Assembly: GCF_001411555.2 (NCBI RefSeq)
Contig: NC_049916.1
Location: forward strand, 620,001-684,000
Direction of reading: 5' to 3'
Source of the DNA: Juglans regia
Lineage: Eukaryota > Streptophyta > Magnoliopsida > Fagales > Juglandaceae
Length of the DNA: 64,000 nucleotides
Both the position numbers and the translations under genes were made by a program. The notes below the pieces were generated by a model. The model ran no database searches. It saw nothing but the letters and a program-made list of their open reading frames with translations, and had not been told where the DNA came from. Shown here one piece after another: positions 23,322 to 35,985 of this stretch. Position 1 is the first letter of the stretch; each line of letters opens with the position of its first letter.

Positions 23322-24258
23322 GAAGGAAGAAGAAAAAGATCATAAAAAAAGGAATAATCTAAAGAAAGAGTTCATAAGAAAAGAATAATCTAAGTAGACT
23401 TCAAGTACATTCAACCTCTTGGAAGAAACTTTCTTTTAATGAGCTTTCTCTTCTCTCTTCCTTTTTTTCTCTCTAGACGAAAAGCCTTCCTATCGCCTCC
23501 GCCAGGATTCACCTCTGTTCACTGGGTGGAGGGGGTACACTTCCTCCACCCCGCTAGTCACAACTTCCGTTTAACTTTGTATTTTCCAGCTTTTCCTTTT
23601 AGTTTTCACCCAATAACACTGAAATATGTTGATCTTGGACCGACATGTGCCCCACCACCAACCTCTCCAGATGCCGATCTACTAGAAGGTGGAAGAAATT
23701 CATTCAAAAGTGCGGTGCGTAAGTCCCACGCGCCCCTGTGCCTCAGAGAGCCTCTTGTCGCCACGCGTGGCACCCTTGGGACAAGTAGCATCGGATCTTC
23801 CAAATCAGACATACCTTTCCACTCCAAGTGTGGCATGTGACCTGGACACACTGCCACTGCCTGTGATGGCCTTTCGCTAGCAATTCGACATAGTTTACGA
23901 TTGCTATTCTATGTCCCTGCTTTCCTTAACCAAGGATCAAGAGAAAGTAGACGTGAAAGTCTCTTCCGACTAGTTCAGACCAACAAGATGCATCACACAA
24001 CACTTCACTGCGGCTTCTAGCCACAATATTATAGTCTATTTATCAGGCTATATTTAAATAACTTCAAGCGGCTTCTCTTGGTGAGAAATGGGTGAGAGTC
24101 AAACTTTTAGCTCTAGATCTGTTTTTTCTTATTTTCGTGATGTATCTATTGGTTTTGGAAAGACTAGAGAACTCTCATCCTATTAGAACTTGTTTTTTGT
24201 AATATGCTAGTTTATCTATAAATATTTTACTTGTTGAGAAAAAAGAAAAGAAAAGAAA
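23322..24258 (+). mobile_element. putative retroposed insert with A-rich tail
   Basis: The segment ends in an A-rich tail (GAGAAAAAAGAAAAGAAAAG, about 24237-24258). It is flanked by the 13-bp direct repeat AATCTAAAGAACA at 23309-23321 and 24259-24271, as expected for target-primed insertion. A variant of the repeat also occurs at 23354, so the left boundary is uncertain. The interior has a 133-codon plus-strand frame at 23439-23840 that I do not recognise, and the 3' end resembles plant LINE tails. It could be a LINE end, a SINE-like or a processed transcript. Confidence 0.4.
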
Positions 24259-24271
24259 AATCTAAAGAACA

Positions 24272-24924
24272 TAACTAACAACAGTCCTCCGATATTAATT
24301 CGGTGGTAATCAAGCCTTATAAAGAAGGTACGTACGTGGGTGGCTCTAATTAATTTGAGAATCGGTCTCGAGATTTCATATTAATTAAATCATGGTAACG
24401 GTGAGTCCGTTAATTACGTAATTACTATCTGATTCGTACTATTTTACTGCAACATATAACTACTTTTTATATGTACATGATTTATAAGCTGACAAAAGTC
24501 ATTTCGCTGTTTGACATTTGCTAATATATATAGTGTGGCAGATCAATTCCAGATCTCCAAGGAATTCAGATTGGCAACAACAAACATGCATACTGCAATA
24601 TTAATTCATGTCCCTGATTATGATAAAAATTCAAAACGAACAACTAAAATGCTTATTCTACTAAAGAATAAATATGATGCATGAACAGTACTGCCTCCGC
24701 ACGAACCCTCCAAAATTTAAAATTAAATTAAAAATTTAAGTAAAACATAAAAACGTAATAAAAACTGGACTGCACCATGGCAGATCCCCTGTTTGGAAAT
24801 AAAAAAATAATAATATTTATAATTTTAAGACATATAAGTTTCGCATATTCATTTAAATAAATACAAGACCTAACGAAAAAATTAACTTAAAAGCATGCAG
24901 CTACGTTCATGAACTTCGGCTGCT
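24272..24924. other. gene-free interval
   Basis: AT-rich DNA with no supported gene, RNA or repeat end. The copia remnant begins at its right edge. Confidence 0.5.
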
Positions 24925-26717
24925 TACATTACGCGCCAGGCCACTCCGTTTTCAATGCCAGGGCCTTCCTTGATTGGGCCTATAAAAGCTCTCCAATGTA
25001 TAGAACCAAGCACCAAAACTGCAGAGATATCCTTGAAGACGGATTGATGAGAACTTCCAATTCTCGGTCTAAATAGTGGGAAAGACCTATCCATATACAA
25101 TCCATCATATACTTCCCAAAATAAAAATGGTATATATAATGAGATATAAATGGTCATTGCTGCTCTAGTATGACGTCCATGACAAATGTCCAAGCCTGAC
25201 GAATATCTCATCGGTTGATCACCATGGAGATATATTCCTATAAATCACCATAGAGGAAGGCATTCTTGATGTCTAATTGACGAATGTCCTAATGGTTGAT
25301 CAAGGCAAGAGTAATGATAAACCAGATCATGCTCAGTCTGGTAATCGGAGAAAAAGTTTCATGGTAGTTAATACCATCAATTTGGTAAAAGCTTTTAGCA
25401 ACTAAATAAGCCTTCAAACAACCAAGACCACCATCATCGTTGAGTTTGGTTTTAAAAACTCATTTGCAATCAATGACAAACATGAAGGGATCACAAGGAA
25501 AAGGAGTCCATGTATTATCTCATATAAGACTTGTAATTCATCAAGCATTGCTTGGGACCAACCATGATTATAATTAAGGGCAGAGCGTGCCGTTTTGGGC
25601 TCTTTAGGGATGCTAGTGTTGTCATAAAGGTGAGCATATTTAGAGTTGGGGTTTGTGGATACTAGTCTTGAAGCAGGTGATTATGGTGTGTCAAGGGATT
25701 GAGGAAGTTCTAGGAGGTAGAGTAGTTGGTGGGGAATCAGGAACTGTGAGATCAAAGTTGGGTAAGATAGTGGAGGGAGAGTCATGGGTAAGGGTGGTAT
25801 GAGTGGTGGAAGGCGAGGGGATAGATGATGGTAGCAGGATAGAAAGATCGTTGATGAGAGTGGGGACAGAGCTTCTGGGTATGATAGCAGCGGGTATAGA
25901 GTATGTGGAGGGGGTAAAACAAATAAAAGGTCAAGAGAGTTGGCTTGAGGGGTGCGAGGAAGTGCAAGTTTCTAGACATGGAAATGTGAGTTCATCAAAG
26001 ATAACATGACTGAATATGAAAGTACGACAAGTGGGAGGGTGTCAGCATTTGTAACCACAATGCTTATCACTATAGCCCAAAAAGACACAAGATAACGTTT
26101 TGGGGTCAAATTTACTTTTTTTGGTATCCCAAGTGTAGGCATACCATTTGGAGCCAAACACACGCAAGGAACGATAATCAGGGTAAGTCTCATAGAGTAT
26201 TGAAAATGGTGATTGTAAACCATGGGTCCTAGTGGGGAGTCGGTTAATAAAAATCGTGGCAGTGGCAAATGTTTCAATCTAGAAACGTTTGGGAACACCA
26301 CTGTGAAAAAATATCTTCATACCAAGTTCACAGATTGTATGATGACAATGTTCGACAGTACCATTCTGTTCAGGGGTATGGGGACATGAGAAATGGTGGA
26401 GGTGTTGTTGTAAATGTAAACTGAATGTTAGCAAATCCGCTTCTCTCATCAATTTGATTTTTTTTTTTTTATTGAATTGATGTTCAACATATTTTTCAAA
26501 TAGTAAAAAAGCAAATGAAAAATCAAATTTTTTTTGTAGTAAAATAAGCTACATATATCTAGAAAAAACATCAACTAAATCTGCATAGTAATGAAATTTT
26601 CCGGCAGAAATAACAGGGGCAGGATCCCATAACTCAAAATAAAGTTTATCAAAGATGGCATGAGTAAAACTAGATGATGGTAAAAAATAAAGTTTGGTAA
26701 GCTTGCCTAAATAAAAA
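24925..26717 (-). pseudogene. Ty1/copia integrase and reverse-transcriptase region, decayed
   Basis: Read on the minus strand, this continues the element whose gag lies at 29.1-30.6 kb. In order: LGKLTKLYF (end of the pre-integrase region) near 26715; integrase core with LVDVFSRYM and CPHTPEQNGTVEH near 26340-26400; SLRVFGSKWYAYTWD near 26130-26180; a proline/serine-rich spacer; LNYNHGWSQAMLDEL near 25540; and degraded reverse transcriptase ending near 24930, including a broken form of the QLDIKNAFL-type motif around 25260-25290. Many stops and frameshifts are present. No LTR was recognised at the left end, so it is probably truncated. Confidence 0.82.
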
Positions 26718-29084
26718 TGTAACGCCCCGTACCTAGATGAGTTGGAGAGTTACTACCTGTCACTTAAAATCACATCTCACAATACATATATGAGCTCCAA
26801 ATTCTCAATTGCGTATAGATCTCATTGTTTTAAACTAACTACTCCAAAATAATTAACTAGGAACACAACAAAATCTTAATATGAACGTCAACCTCTTAAC
26901 ATACCATGTTATCAGAGCATGATAAATTTACTGGATAACATTCTCCAATAACCATAACATCATTTTGTGCTTAATCCACTATACTTAAATAATATTGCCA
27001 ATACTTCTTAATCTTGATCCTTAACTGAAATATTTAAATTATCTGAAAAATATTGTGAAAATGAGAGGTGAGTTATCAATAACTCAGTAAGCAAATAACA
27101 TATACTAGTATGTAAATATGAGCATTTACAGAGTTCAGAATGCATAACAAAAATAATTTTTAGTTTCAAAATGCAGAACCAAAATATGTTATCAAAATAT
27201 TAGGCGGCAACTCAAAACATTCATATTAAAAAATCATTTGGCATAGCATAACTAAGCATCATCATCATATCATAGCATCAAATCAGAACATAGGTCATGT
27301 TTAACCCCCGTGGTCGGGTTGTGCACGTCTGCAATTAACATAGTGTTGAACAGATTCAGATCATTATCACATATTCAAAACATATTCAAAGCATTTTCAC
27401 ATAACCAAGCACACATTTTTAGATTTCATATTTGCTCTTTTTGCACAATTCAAAAACTGAATGTAAAAAATAACTCATGTCTACCTCAGTCATAACAAAA
27501 AAAAATAATTTTCTCTTCTTATACGAATTTTGTGAGTAATGCAGATAAAATGATCAAGGTTTTTTTCAAGTTTTCTTTTCATAACAAAATATGCATAGTT
27601 TTCATAAAATCAATATCAGTCCATTCGTTTTATGTAAAGTCTAGTATAGAAATATCGCTTACTTGGACATTTTATCTTTTCTAAATTTTTTCACAACAGT
27701 GTCGAACGAATATCAATTGTCACCAAGGAAGGGGTAAAGGGTGGTAGAACCAACCAAAGTGGCGCATGATGATGGGAGGTGTCTGGTCGAAAATTTATGT
27801 GCAACCACCTTCGTCTTGGTTTACACCCACGCCGCATAGGGAGGAGTGCAATCGAGTTGTGGGGTTGGCCGATAGTTTCTAGGCTGACGAGGCTCTTCCT
27901 TGTAGTGGTCGACAATGAATAGAGGTGAAAAACCCACAAAGAGCAAATGGTACAACAATGACCAGTCAGGGCAGTGGGTGGCAGCTTCTGTCAGTAGCAG
28001 GGGAGGTGCAACGACTAGCTCTGTTCTGAGGAGCAAGAGAAGAGGCCTGTCTGGTTGATGCGTGGAGGAGTATGTAGTAGCTTGGATTCCTTGGGGAAAT
28101 TGCAGTTTTGTGCAACAGGGATGGGGGAAGGAGACGACAACAATGTGGAGGAGCTTCACAAAAAAAAAATCATGACTGCAACAACCCTTAGGGACTTGAG
28201 GGAGAAGATGAGCTTGTCGTGTGATCCTTGTACTTAGTAGGAGAGTCTTTGGTTGTTGGTTGATCGGGTTTTTGGTGATGGTGATGGCGACGTACGTGAA
28301 AAGGCTGAAATTCCAGGACATGGAGGTGTGGGGAGGGGACGTGAAGACTGGGGGTGGTGGTGGCCATGAAGTGTGACCTTCAGTATAAGAATGTACATAT
28401 ATACATATATATACTGGTCTGTCGAAAACCCTAACTATATGAGGAAGGTAGGAATTTGTGTGATGCCGTGAATCCTGGTGGAATGGAGATTTGCATGGCG
28501 TGGAGCTTTAAAAAAAAAAATGGACATGGGCTTCTAGCAAAATTTCTTGGGCCACTACTAATTAAAAAGGGTCCATTTGGTCTATAAATTATAAAATGGG
28601 CTTTAACTCATTTATGGAGCCCATAATCATCCGCTAAGCCCTGATTGGCCTTAAAATAAATTTGGACTCTTGGACCTAATTAAACAAAAATATCAGCTAA
28701 CCACAAATTTTAGCTCGTGGGCCTATACTAAATTATTCAGTAATTCTCAAATGAGGTTTCTGAAATATTGGTCCGTTTAATATAATTTCTACTAAAAAAA
28801 TCTATATTCCACCAAAATAAATTTTGGCCTCGTAGTCTATTCAAAATTACTTGTTAAGGAGATGTTTGGATTCGCCGCTCATTTAAGCTCATCTCAACTC
28901 ATCTCAACTCATCTCACTACTATTCATTACTATTCAACAACTTTAACTCACAAATCTCACTACTATTCACAACTCATCTCATTACTATTCACAATATGAG
29001 TGGATTTCCCACACATATTAACAAAAAAAATACATTATAGAAATCGTGCTTGACTTGAGTTTGATGCTGGGCCTGGGTGTTGTA
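26718..29084 (-). mobile_element. solo-LTR-like insertion (2.37 kb) inside the copia element
   Basis: Bounded on the plus strand by TGTAACGCCCCG and CCTGGGTGTTGTA, the mutated TG...CA ends of the same family as the element at 58756-61882. Flanks are AAAAA (26713-26717) and GAAAA (29085-29089), a 5-bp target duplication with one mismatch. It interrupts the copia pre-integrase region: that frame stops at 29085 and resumes at 26717. It matches the other copy in opposite orientation, for example GTGAGTTATCAATAACTCAG at about 27067. No internal coding region, which fits a solo LTR. A MITE sits inside it at about 28.86-29.0 kb. Confidence 0.75.
28857..28998. mobile_element. MITE nested in the solo-LTR-like element
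   Basis: Dense tandem CATCTCAACT and CTACTATTCAC phrases begin after ATGTTTGGATTCGC. The same phrases occur near 22.65 and 62.27 kb. This is the third nesting level: MITE in LTR in copia. Its right boundary is uncertain. Confidence 0.55.
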
Positions 29085-29089
29085 GAAAA

Positions 29090-30560
29090 CTTTCATAAAC
29101 AAATGGAGTTTTATTGGAGCAAATAGTTTGAATATGTCATTTGGATTTCAGGACTTGGAGGAGAACAAATGACTGATGATGCCTCAAATGTTGGAGCCAC
29201 ACTTCTTAAGAGACAGTTCGGAAACGGGTGGAGAAGTGAGCTTCGTAAAGGGGACAATGTGTAGAGGTTACTCTTTCGTCGCTCGGTCATCAGTACGCGA
29301 TTGGCTCCCGTTCCTTAACAACAAAGCCAACACCATAAAATTCACAGTTATATAAATCATCATTAGTAAGTTGCCCAATAAATAAAATATTTTTCGCCAA
29401 GGCCAGTACTAAAAGTACATCTCATAATTTAATTCTAGTAGTATCATGATCAATATAAGTATCACCAACATGAGTAATAGCATGAGAGATACTATTGCCT
29501 ATAATGACAACATAAGTACCAAAATAGCGGCGAAGGTTTTCGAGCATACCTGGATTATTTGTCATATGGGTAGACACTAGTGTCTACAGTCCATTCAATA
29601 TCATGAGAAAAACTTTTCCAGTGTCAGAGCGCTAATGCTTGAAGGATATAATCAGGCTGGAAGCGTGTTGAATATGCTCCAACTCTTGAGTGCAATGTGA
29701 CCCTTCTTGCCACATATTTGACAGATATCAGTATGGGCTTTATTTGTTGGGTTGGACCAGTTTGTGGGCTCACGTGTATTCTGAATTGATTTCAACCCTA
29801 GCCAAATGGCTCACAGGTTGGAACCCACGACCTCACGAGGAGAAAGGCCGCTGAGGTACTGGTCCTTGGAGGCCGGTACACTATTATCTGTCCATAAAAT
29901 GAAAAAGAAGGATTAGAGGAAGAATCATGGAGTGAGGTTCGAATTTCAATCCATTGGAGAAGAGGGATGAGCTTGGCGTAGGACGACATCGGTGGCTTCA
30001 ACATCAATGTGGTGAAAGGTTCGTATTTGGCACTGGGGCTGTTCAACAACGAGAACACCTTCATCGTGTCTTGCACGAGACATTGATCCAATAGAGGCCA
30101 GGTTGTCGCACAATCCTTTGATCACCTATAACTCAGGCTATAAGTGGTCAGCCAGTGGTGTACGTGGTGGGTTCCTTCTTCAGGTAGGTGAGTTGCTGTG
30201 TGAGATAAAACTCTTGCTCCTCGGAGTCATTGGCATGTGCTGCCTTGAGATCAGCAACCCATACCTGGTGGGCAAAGTCAAGCCCAACAACGAGACCAAG
30301 TGCCTCTTCAGAAAGCGTGCCAATAATCCATCCACACAGCAATTGTTTGAATCGCATTTTGCTCCAGTGAACCTATTGGACGCTCCAGTGAAAAACGTTC
30401 TTTGTCTAATAATAATAGTCCAAAATTACATTTTGCTCGATCGTTTGAATCTCTCTAAAATTAAGAGTTATACCATCAGTGACATATCATTTGGATTGTC
30501 TATGATTAGGTTAAGATCCCAATTGCCGTCGCCAACCACATATACGTATATTATATAGTT
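29090..30560 (-). pseudogene. Ty1/copia gag and protease region, decayed
   Basis: Minus-strand gag pieces include QLLCGWIIGTLSEEALG, then FAHQVWV, and QQLTYLKKEP (30357-30150), followed by NSPSAKYEPFTTLMLKP (30040-29990). A CCHC zinc-knuckle remnant (C-ICGKKGH) lies near 29730-29690, and a protease-like EWTVDT near 29590. Then come DVLLVLALAKNILFIGQLTND and a broken pre-integrase region that stops at 29085, where the LTR insertion begins. Frameshifts and stops make it non-functional. The N-terminus of gag is near 30560. I did not find the 5' LTR. Confidence 0.78.
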
Positions 30561-30681
30561 GACAGAGTCTTGATTTTGCGTGCATCGTGTTTAAGATCGG
30601 TACAAGATAGATACATTGGTGCATGAAAATTTAATCAGTTCCTGTACGCGGCTGTAACTTCTTCAACTATTACCGATATAC

Positions 30682-30714
<33 letters not shown>

Positions 30715-31686
30715 AAACTATTACCAATATATGTCTCTTTTCGTACTCCCATGCATGGTTTTCGGATTCATGTAACCGGACAACTTAATTTGTTAGCCTC
30801 AAGTTTAAGATTAAAGTTGAATTTCAACAGTTGCATGGGAGTTTCTTTTTTTAACGTCCCCCTGCAAAGATCAAGACAGATCCAATGAACTGAAGCAGAA
30901 AATATATACTGATTCCAATTATCATAATGTCTCCAGATTAGGATGTTAGTTTCACTAAAAAGGAAATGAGATTTCGGAAAACGGGCTCACATGATACCAA
31001 CCATCAGCTGCGACTTCATTCGAATGCGAAGAATTGCATGAAACCAAAAATCAGAAGAAGAAACAGAATTCAAATCTACAGTCCTCGAACCAAAACATGA
31101 TCGATGTCGGGTGTTTGTTTGTGCTGTGTCCCTTGGCGCATGTGATGCATCCTTGTCTCTTAAATTTTCTGAAAATAATTAAAAAAAAAAAATGTAGTAA
31201 AGTTAATATCTTGGTGCAATGAACCGTCCTCTTTGCATATCCTCATCTCAATTTATAGTCACCCTCCTGTTGCCTGGTCTCTTGGATTGAAACCTCTCGA
31301 CTCATGACTTCAATTTAAATAGAGAAATATACACGAGTAAATCGGCCTTTCAAAGACCACCGATGTTCATCCTATATATATATATATGATCTCTATGCAT
31401 GAAAGCTATATGTAAAATATAGTTCATTTACAACGTAGCGTAAAATTGGCCCCGAGTGAAGTAACTTCATCTAATCCCAACATGCCTATGAAACTCTTTC
31501 TTCTCATACTTAGCTAACCAATCTGCAGCCTCTTGACTTATAACCAGCTTCTTTTATAAACATATTTTACAAATCATTTGATCTCCTAACTAGCTAGCTA
31601 ATCTTTTGATCTCAATACCACCAACCATTCACATCGGCCTCAAATCACAGAAGCCTCAACCTCAACCATGCATGCATGGTGTTAAT
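30561..31686. other. gene-free interval before the CACTA element
   Basis: Contains a TA microsatellite near 30687-30714 and a short one near 31375-31387. No gene recognised. The upstream LTR of the decayed copia element would be expected here but could not be matched to a second copy. Confidence 0.45.
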
Positions 31687-32050
31687 CACTACAACAAATT
31701 TGAGATTTTGGGACGAAATTATTTAGGGACGAAATTTTTTTCGTCCCTAAAAGTCATTTTTTGGGACGAAATTTAAATTTCATCCCAAAAAATCGATGAA
31801 TTTAGAAAACCGTTCGAACGTCAAAATAACCGATCGAACAGTTTTTTCTACGACGAATTAAATCGTCCCAAAAAATTTTTACCGTTCGAACGTGAAAAAA
31901 TACGTTCGAACAGTAAAATTTGGCGGATAATTACTTTATTATGGCGGGAAAAGTTCAAAAACGTTCGAACGATAATTTGTTGTGTTCGAACGGAACATAT
32001 TTGGTGGCAAATCCTGGCAGGAAGCTTTCTAAACCGTTCGAATGGAATAT
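31687..32050. repeat. left terminal and subterminal repeats of the CACTA element
   Basis: After the CACTACAACAAA terminus there are repeated GGGACGAA / TTCGTCCC words (31710-31880). Then come CGTTCGAACG copies at 31811-31820, 31883-31892 and 31962-31971, with variants near 31831, 31903, 31983 and 32034. Such motif arrays are where CACTA-encoded TNPA-type proteins bind in En/Spm; binding here is inferred by analogy. Confidence 0.85.
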
Positions 32051-32348
32051 ATTTAGTTAGAACATATTCAAGAACCACATTTATACATTCGAAGGTATAA
32101 TTTTAATCTCGGTACGAAACTCAAAATATAAAAAATATCTATCATATATACAAATTCATTAATTAATTTTATGTAATTAATTTTAAAATATTTTAATGAT
32201 TTCTTTTACGTTAAATAAGATATTTAGTAAATAAATATTATCAATCACATACATATTAATCAACCAAATAAAGCAAATATTATCAATCAAAATGTCATAT
32301 ATATTGTTCATAATTACAACAAAAGAAAATATAAATAAAAGATAAAAA

Positions 32349-33584
32349 CTATGATGCGAGGTCTCTACACACATCCTCGACTGCAGCTAATTGTGTCTCT
32401 ACTTGTGTCAGTCGAGTACTAACTGTGACCTGAGTTGCATTATTGGCATTAATCGCTGTACGTAACTCATCAACCTCTGTACGTAACCCAGAGACGGTAG
32501 CCATAATCTCTGTATGCAACTCAGACATGGCAGTATGCACTGCATCAATCACTGCTGATGTGTGTACACCGATCTCAGCACGCAATATGTCAGCCAGCTC
32601 CTCGCGAATATATGTGCGTGATGTCTCAGGCTGTGTAGATGTCTCACCAGCCGATACTCCAGTATCTCCTGGCTGCCCATCTCTCTGAATCTCAGCCCTA
32701 TCTGGAACAGCTCCACGAAAACGAAATCTAGAGTGTCCCGTGCTCCGTGATAGGGTGGTGCTGTTGATCGGTGCCATCGAAAATCGGGAACGCTCGGCAG
32801 GTTCGGACACAACCCCAGCATGTAGCAAAAATCGAGTGATGAAGATCCCAAAGGGTAGTATATCTGTCGTAATGAACCGTGCCTCTGATCGGATCCTCTC
32901 AAATATATAACCAACGAGGTCGATCGGGATGCCACGAGCGACCCGTATCATAAATCTCGCTCGATCCATGCCGACCTCGATCTTGTGCTGCCGTGGGTCA
33001 ATATTGTTGGCAATGATCAAATTCATAATCTTGAAGAAAGAAGATAAATCTGCCTGCCTAATACTCTTGGAGCCATCATACACTGGAGCATCTGGACCAA
33101 CAATCAAGTCCCTGACCTCGTGATCAGCAAGTGTATCTATCTCATCTGTGTAATCTAGTCCCTCGTCCTGAGACTGAGCTGCATCACCTGAGGGACCAGA
33201 CTCCCGTACTGGTAGGTTTGGATAGGCATCAAGAAGCCTAGGAATACCCAAATATGCAGCGAGTCCATCCGCTGAAAATATAACAGGAGCTCCTCGGACA
33301 GAGATCCTATATGCCCCTCCATCGTCTGGGCTAGCAGCACCGAGCTCTTTATAGAACTCAGTAACGATCTCAATGAAGGAAAGGAGCTCCATTCCTTCTT
33401 CTCGCTGATCTAAGATCGGTGCCCAACCACGATCATTAAATACTGATGGGAGGGAATGACCCTCCCATATAAGAGCGACAAAATCAGACAGTTTTACCTG
33501 TCGCTCAAGTAAAACGGTCCGCTCTCGAACTGTTTGGATGGAAGATTCTCCTGATCTACCACGTTTACGGCCCCGAGAAGACAT
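32349..33584 (-). CDS. putative plant transposon protein (Transposase_32-like), 411 aa
   Basis: Intact ORF on the minus strand from the ATG at 33584, divergent from the TNP2 gene. A basic, possibly nuclear-localising start (SSRGRKRGRSGE) precedes the domain of the family called putative plant transposon protein: IEIVTEFYKELG, then YRISVRGAPVIFSADGLAAYLGIP at about residues 70-120, and later DLSSFFKIMNLIIANNIDPR with ARGIPIDLVGYIFERIR and FGIFITRFLLHAGV at about 185-265. Residues 325-411 look like a coiled coil (IREELADILRAEIG..., SGLRTEVDELRTAI, LTQVETQLAAVEDV). Molecular function of this family is unknown. It lies between two CGTTCGAACG clusters, inside the element. Absence of stops in a dying element suggests recent activity or recent capture. 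Confidence 0.75.
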   Translation of the reverse strand: MSSRGRKRGRSGESSIQTVRERTVLLERQVKLSDFVALIWEGHSLPSVFNDRGWAPILDQREEGMELLSFIEIVTEFYKELGAASPDDGGAYRISVRGAPVIFSADGLAAYLGIPRLLDAYPNLPVRESGPSGDAAQSQDEGLDYTDEIDTLADHEVRDLIVGPDAPVYDGSKSIRQADLSSFFKIMNLIIANNIDPRQHKIEVGMDRARFMIRVARGIPIDLVGYIFERIRSEARFITTDILPFGIFITRFLLHAGVVSEPAERSRFSMAPINSTTLSRSTGHSRFRFRGAVPDRAEIQRDGQPGDTGVSAGETSTQPETSRTYIREELADILRAEIGVHTSAVIDAVHTAMSELHTEIMATVSGLRTEVDELRTAINANNATQVTVSTRLTQVETQLAAVEDVCRDLAS

Positions 33585-33778
33585 TATTATGATCCTGCAA
33601 TTAAAACAATAAAATATACATTCAAGATTAGTGATAAAATCTAATTACGACTAAAAGATTTACAAAATTATATACTAATAGCAATTTAATAAATTAATTG
33701 ATAGAACATATAATCAATTAAACGATGAAAACAATTTAATAAGCTAATAAAATGTTAATGGATTTAACTTAATAATTA

Positions 33779-34375
33779 CCGTTCGAACGTATAAATATAT
33801 GTTCGAACGGAAAATTAATAACGTTCGAACGTGTCTATAAAGTTCGAACGTACAGGTTTACCGTTCGAACGTACTGGTTAATACCGTTCGAACGTAAAAC
33901 AGATCTAACTCGGCCATGGCTGAGTCAACTCAGCAGCCATGAAAATACTCAAAAATGTTTCGATTCCGTGGTTTCTTCGACTCAAAAACAAAGTATTCTT
34001 CATTCCTAAACATCCTACGATAGATTTATGATGTTCTACGGTAATTATTAATGAGAAAATATAATTTTAAGGAAAAAAACCAAATAAAACCATAAAATTA
34101 TAAAATAAACGGTAAAATGAGTTTGAAAGTACATACCTTTAGTTGGGAGGACAAATGTTGTACGTATGTGTTGATCACGACGGCAGACGGCGGTGAAGAG
34201 CGTGCGTTCAAACGTTTTCTCACTTTTTCAAACGGTGGAGACGGCGGCGTGAGAGGAAGGAAGCCCGCGATAAACTTATACCTGCAGAACCGTTCGAACG
34301 TTAATATTAAACGTTCGAACGTTAATGTAAAACCGTTCGCCCGTTACTGTTTCACGTTCGAACGGAAGTTTTACA
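33779..34375. repeat. internal CGTTCGAACG clusters at the divergent promoter
   Basis: About six near-exact motifs lie at 33779-33895, just above the start of the Transposase_32-like ORF, and three more exact copies at about 34289-34365. A plus-strand frame overlaps them but has no recognisable content. Position suggests autoregulation or a binding array between the divergent transcription units. Confidence 0.75.
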
Positions 34376-34429
34376 ATATTATTAAAAAATATATTAAATG
34401 TATACTATATTTATATTCATATAAATTAT

Positions 34430-35015
34430 TATAATATATATACTATTATAGTAGATTATATATATTGTAATCTACTATGTAATATTATAATATATATTAT
34501 AATAGTAGAATACTTTAATTGAAAGCATAATATCTTATAAAATATTTTCTTATAGTATAATAGTAATATATCATAATACTTTACTATCAAAGTGTTATAT
34601 ATGAGATATAACTCATATATAACGTACTATATAATAGCATGTAGTACTATATGGTATGAGTTTATACTTAACTAATATATGTCATATTACATATTCCATT
34701 ATACTTTACCTACTAAAGTTATATATGATATTATACAACATATATACATAGAGTATAGACAACGACTAATATACTATCATCTTATTAATTTCTACATACT
34801 TTATTATGTGACCTTAGTATATTTGGGGCTATATATATGTGAGTATATATTACTAATACATATGATCTTAATAATATATATGATAGTATAGGTCACTATA
34901 TATATGATAATATATATTACTATATATACTATATAATTAGTATAGATTACCATATATATGATAGTATATATTACATTATATATGATAGTATATATAACTA
35001 ATACATATGATGTTA
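34430..35015. repeat. AT-rich degenerate tandem repeat in the CACTA element
   Basis: Irregular repetition of ATATATGATAGTATATATTAC-type words. The long low-complexity reading frames here (I/Y-rich) are artefacts. The second copy of the element starts, after the gap, within this repeat, at the base corresponding to 34873. Confidence 0.75.
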
Positions 35016-35067
35016 TAGTACTTTTCATTTAATGATGAAAAAAGTTATATTTAATCATAAAGGATAT

Positions 35068-35985
35068 GTGTTCGAACGGTACTCATAAACAGTTCGAACA
35101 CATATGTTAACGTTTGAACGTAAAATAAGACATTCGAACGGACAAGGCAAATGGCGGGAAAACATCCCGCCAATTAAAGACAGCTGGATTACCGTTCGAA
35201 CGTAATTTTTTATAGTTCGAACGGATTATTGCAGTGGTGGGAAAATATCCCGCCAATTAAAATATAGTATCATCTAATATGTCTACATATATTAATGTTG
35301 TTCTTTTATTCAACATTATAATGAAAAAATAAATAAATAAAACTTTGTAATACCGTTTGAACAGTTAGAAATTAACGTTCGAACGATAAATTTTCGAGCG
35401 GGAATAATTCAATAACGTTCGAACATACTTTTTATACGTTCGAACGTGAAAATTAGGAGGGAATTTTCTCCCGCTTAATATTTTCACATTCGAACGGTTA
35501 GTAAATAACCGTTCGAACATGAAATGTTCTTCAAAAACACGACAGAACCTCACAATTTCCTTTCTCTCCGCGCTGTCGCTCCGTGCTCTGAAGATTACCC
35601 TTCGCATATTAGAGGTATTCTTTCTCAAACTAGCCCTTAAGCTCAAAAAAATTGTTCATCTCACTCCATTATTCTCGGATTAATATGTGTAGGATAGTTT
35701 GTGATTATTTTCAGATTATTCTCGGATTATTTCATTTTCATCTTCAATTTGTCAGGTATTTCTTTTAAAATAGAAATGTATGATTTGAACTTAATATTTT
35801 GCAATGTTAGAAAGTTGTATGCTTTGAAATTGGTGTTTGTGTTTGTTAGAGTTTGTAATTAATGGAGTTTTCGGCGTTGTTGAAGACGACTGGAATCTGG
35901 AACGAATACGTTCGAACGGATTAGGATTACCGTTCGAACGTATTAATTTTGTTCGAACATAGGGCATCATCGTTCGAACGGGTAA
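35068..35985. repeat. CGTTCGAACG cluster upstream of TNP2, left copy
   Basis: More than ten copies or one-base variants of the motif lie between 35070 and 35525 and between 35909 and 35980, with a repeated GGCGGGAAAA / TCCCGCC hairpin-like pair (35152-35172, 35237-35254). The same arrangement is found at 44628-45540. Confidence 0.8.

Noticed and set aside
23439..23840. 133-codon frame as a possible gene
   Set aside because: No family features and it lies inside a putative retroposed segment. Kept only as part of that feature.
29930..29955. GGTTCGAATTTCAATCC resembling a tRNA T-loop
   Set aside because: No matching acceptor, D or anticodon arms nearby, and it lies in copia gag coding sequence.
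34679..35028. I/Y-rich frames on both strands
   Set aside because: Translations of the ATATATGATAGTATATA repeat; no protein features.
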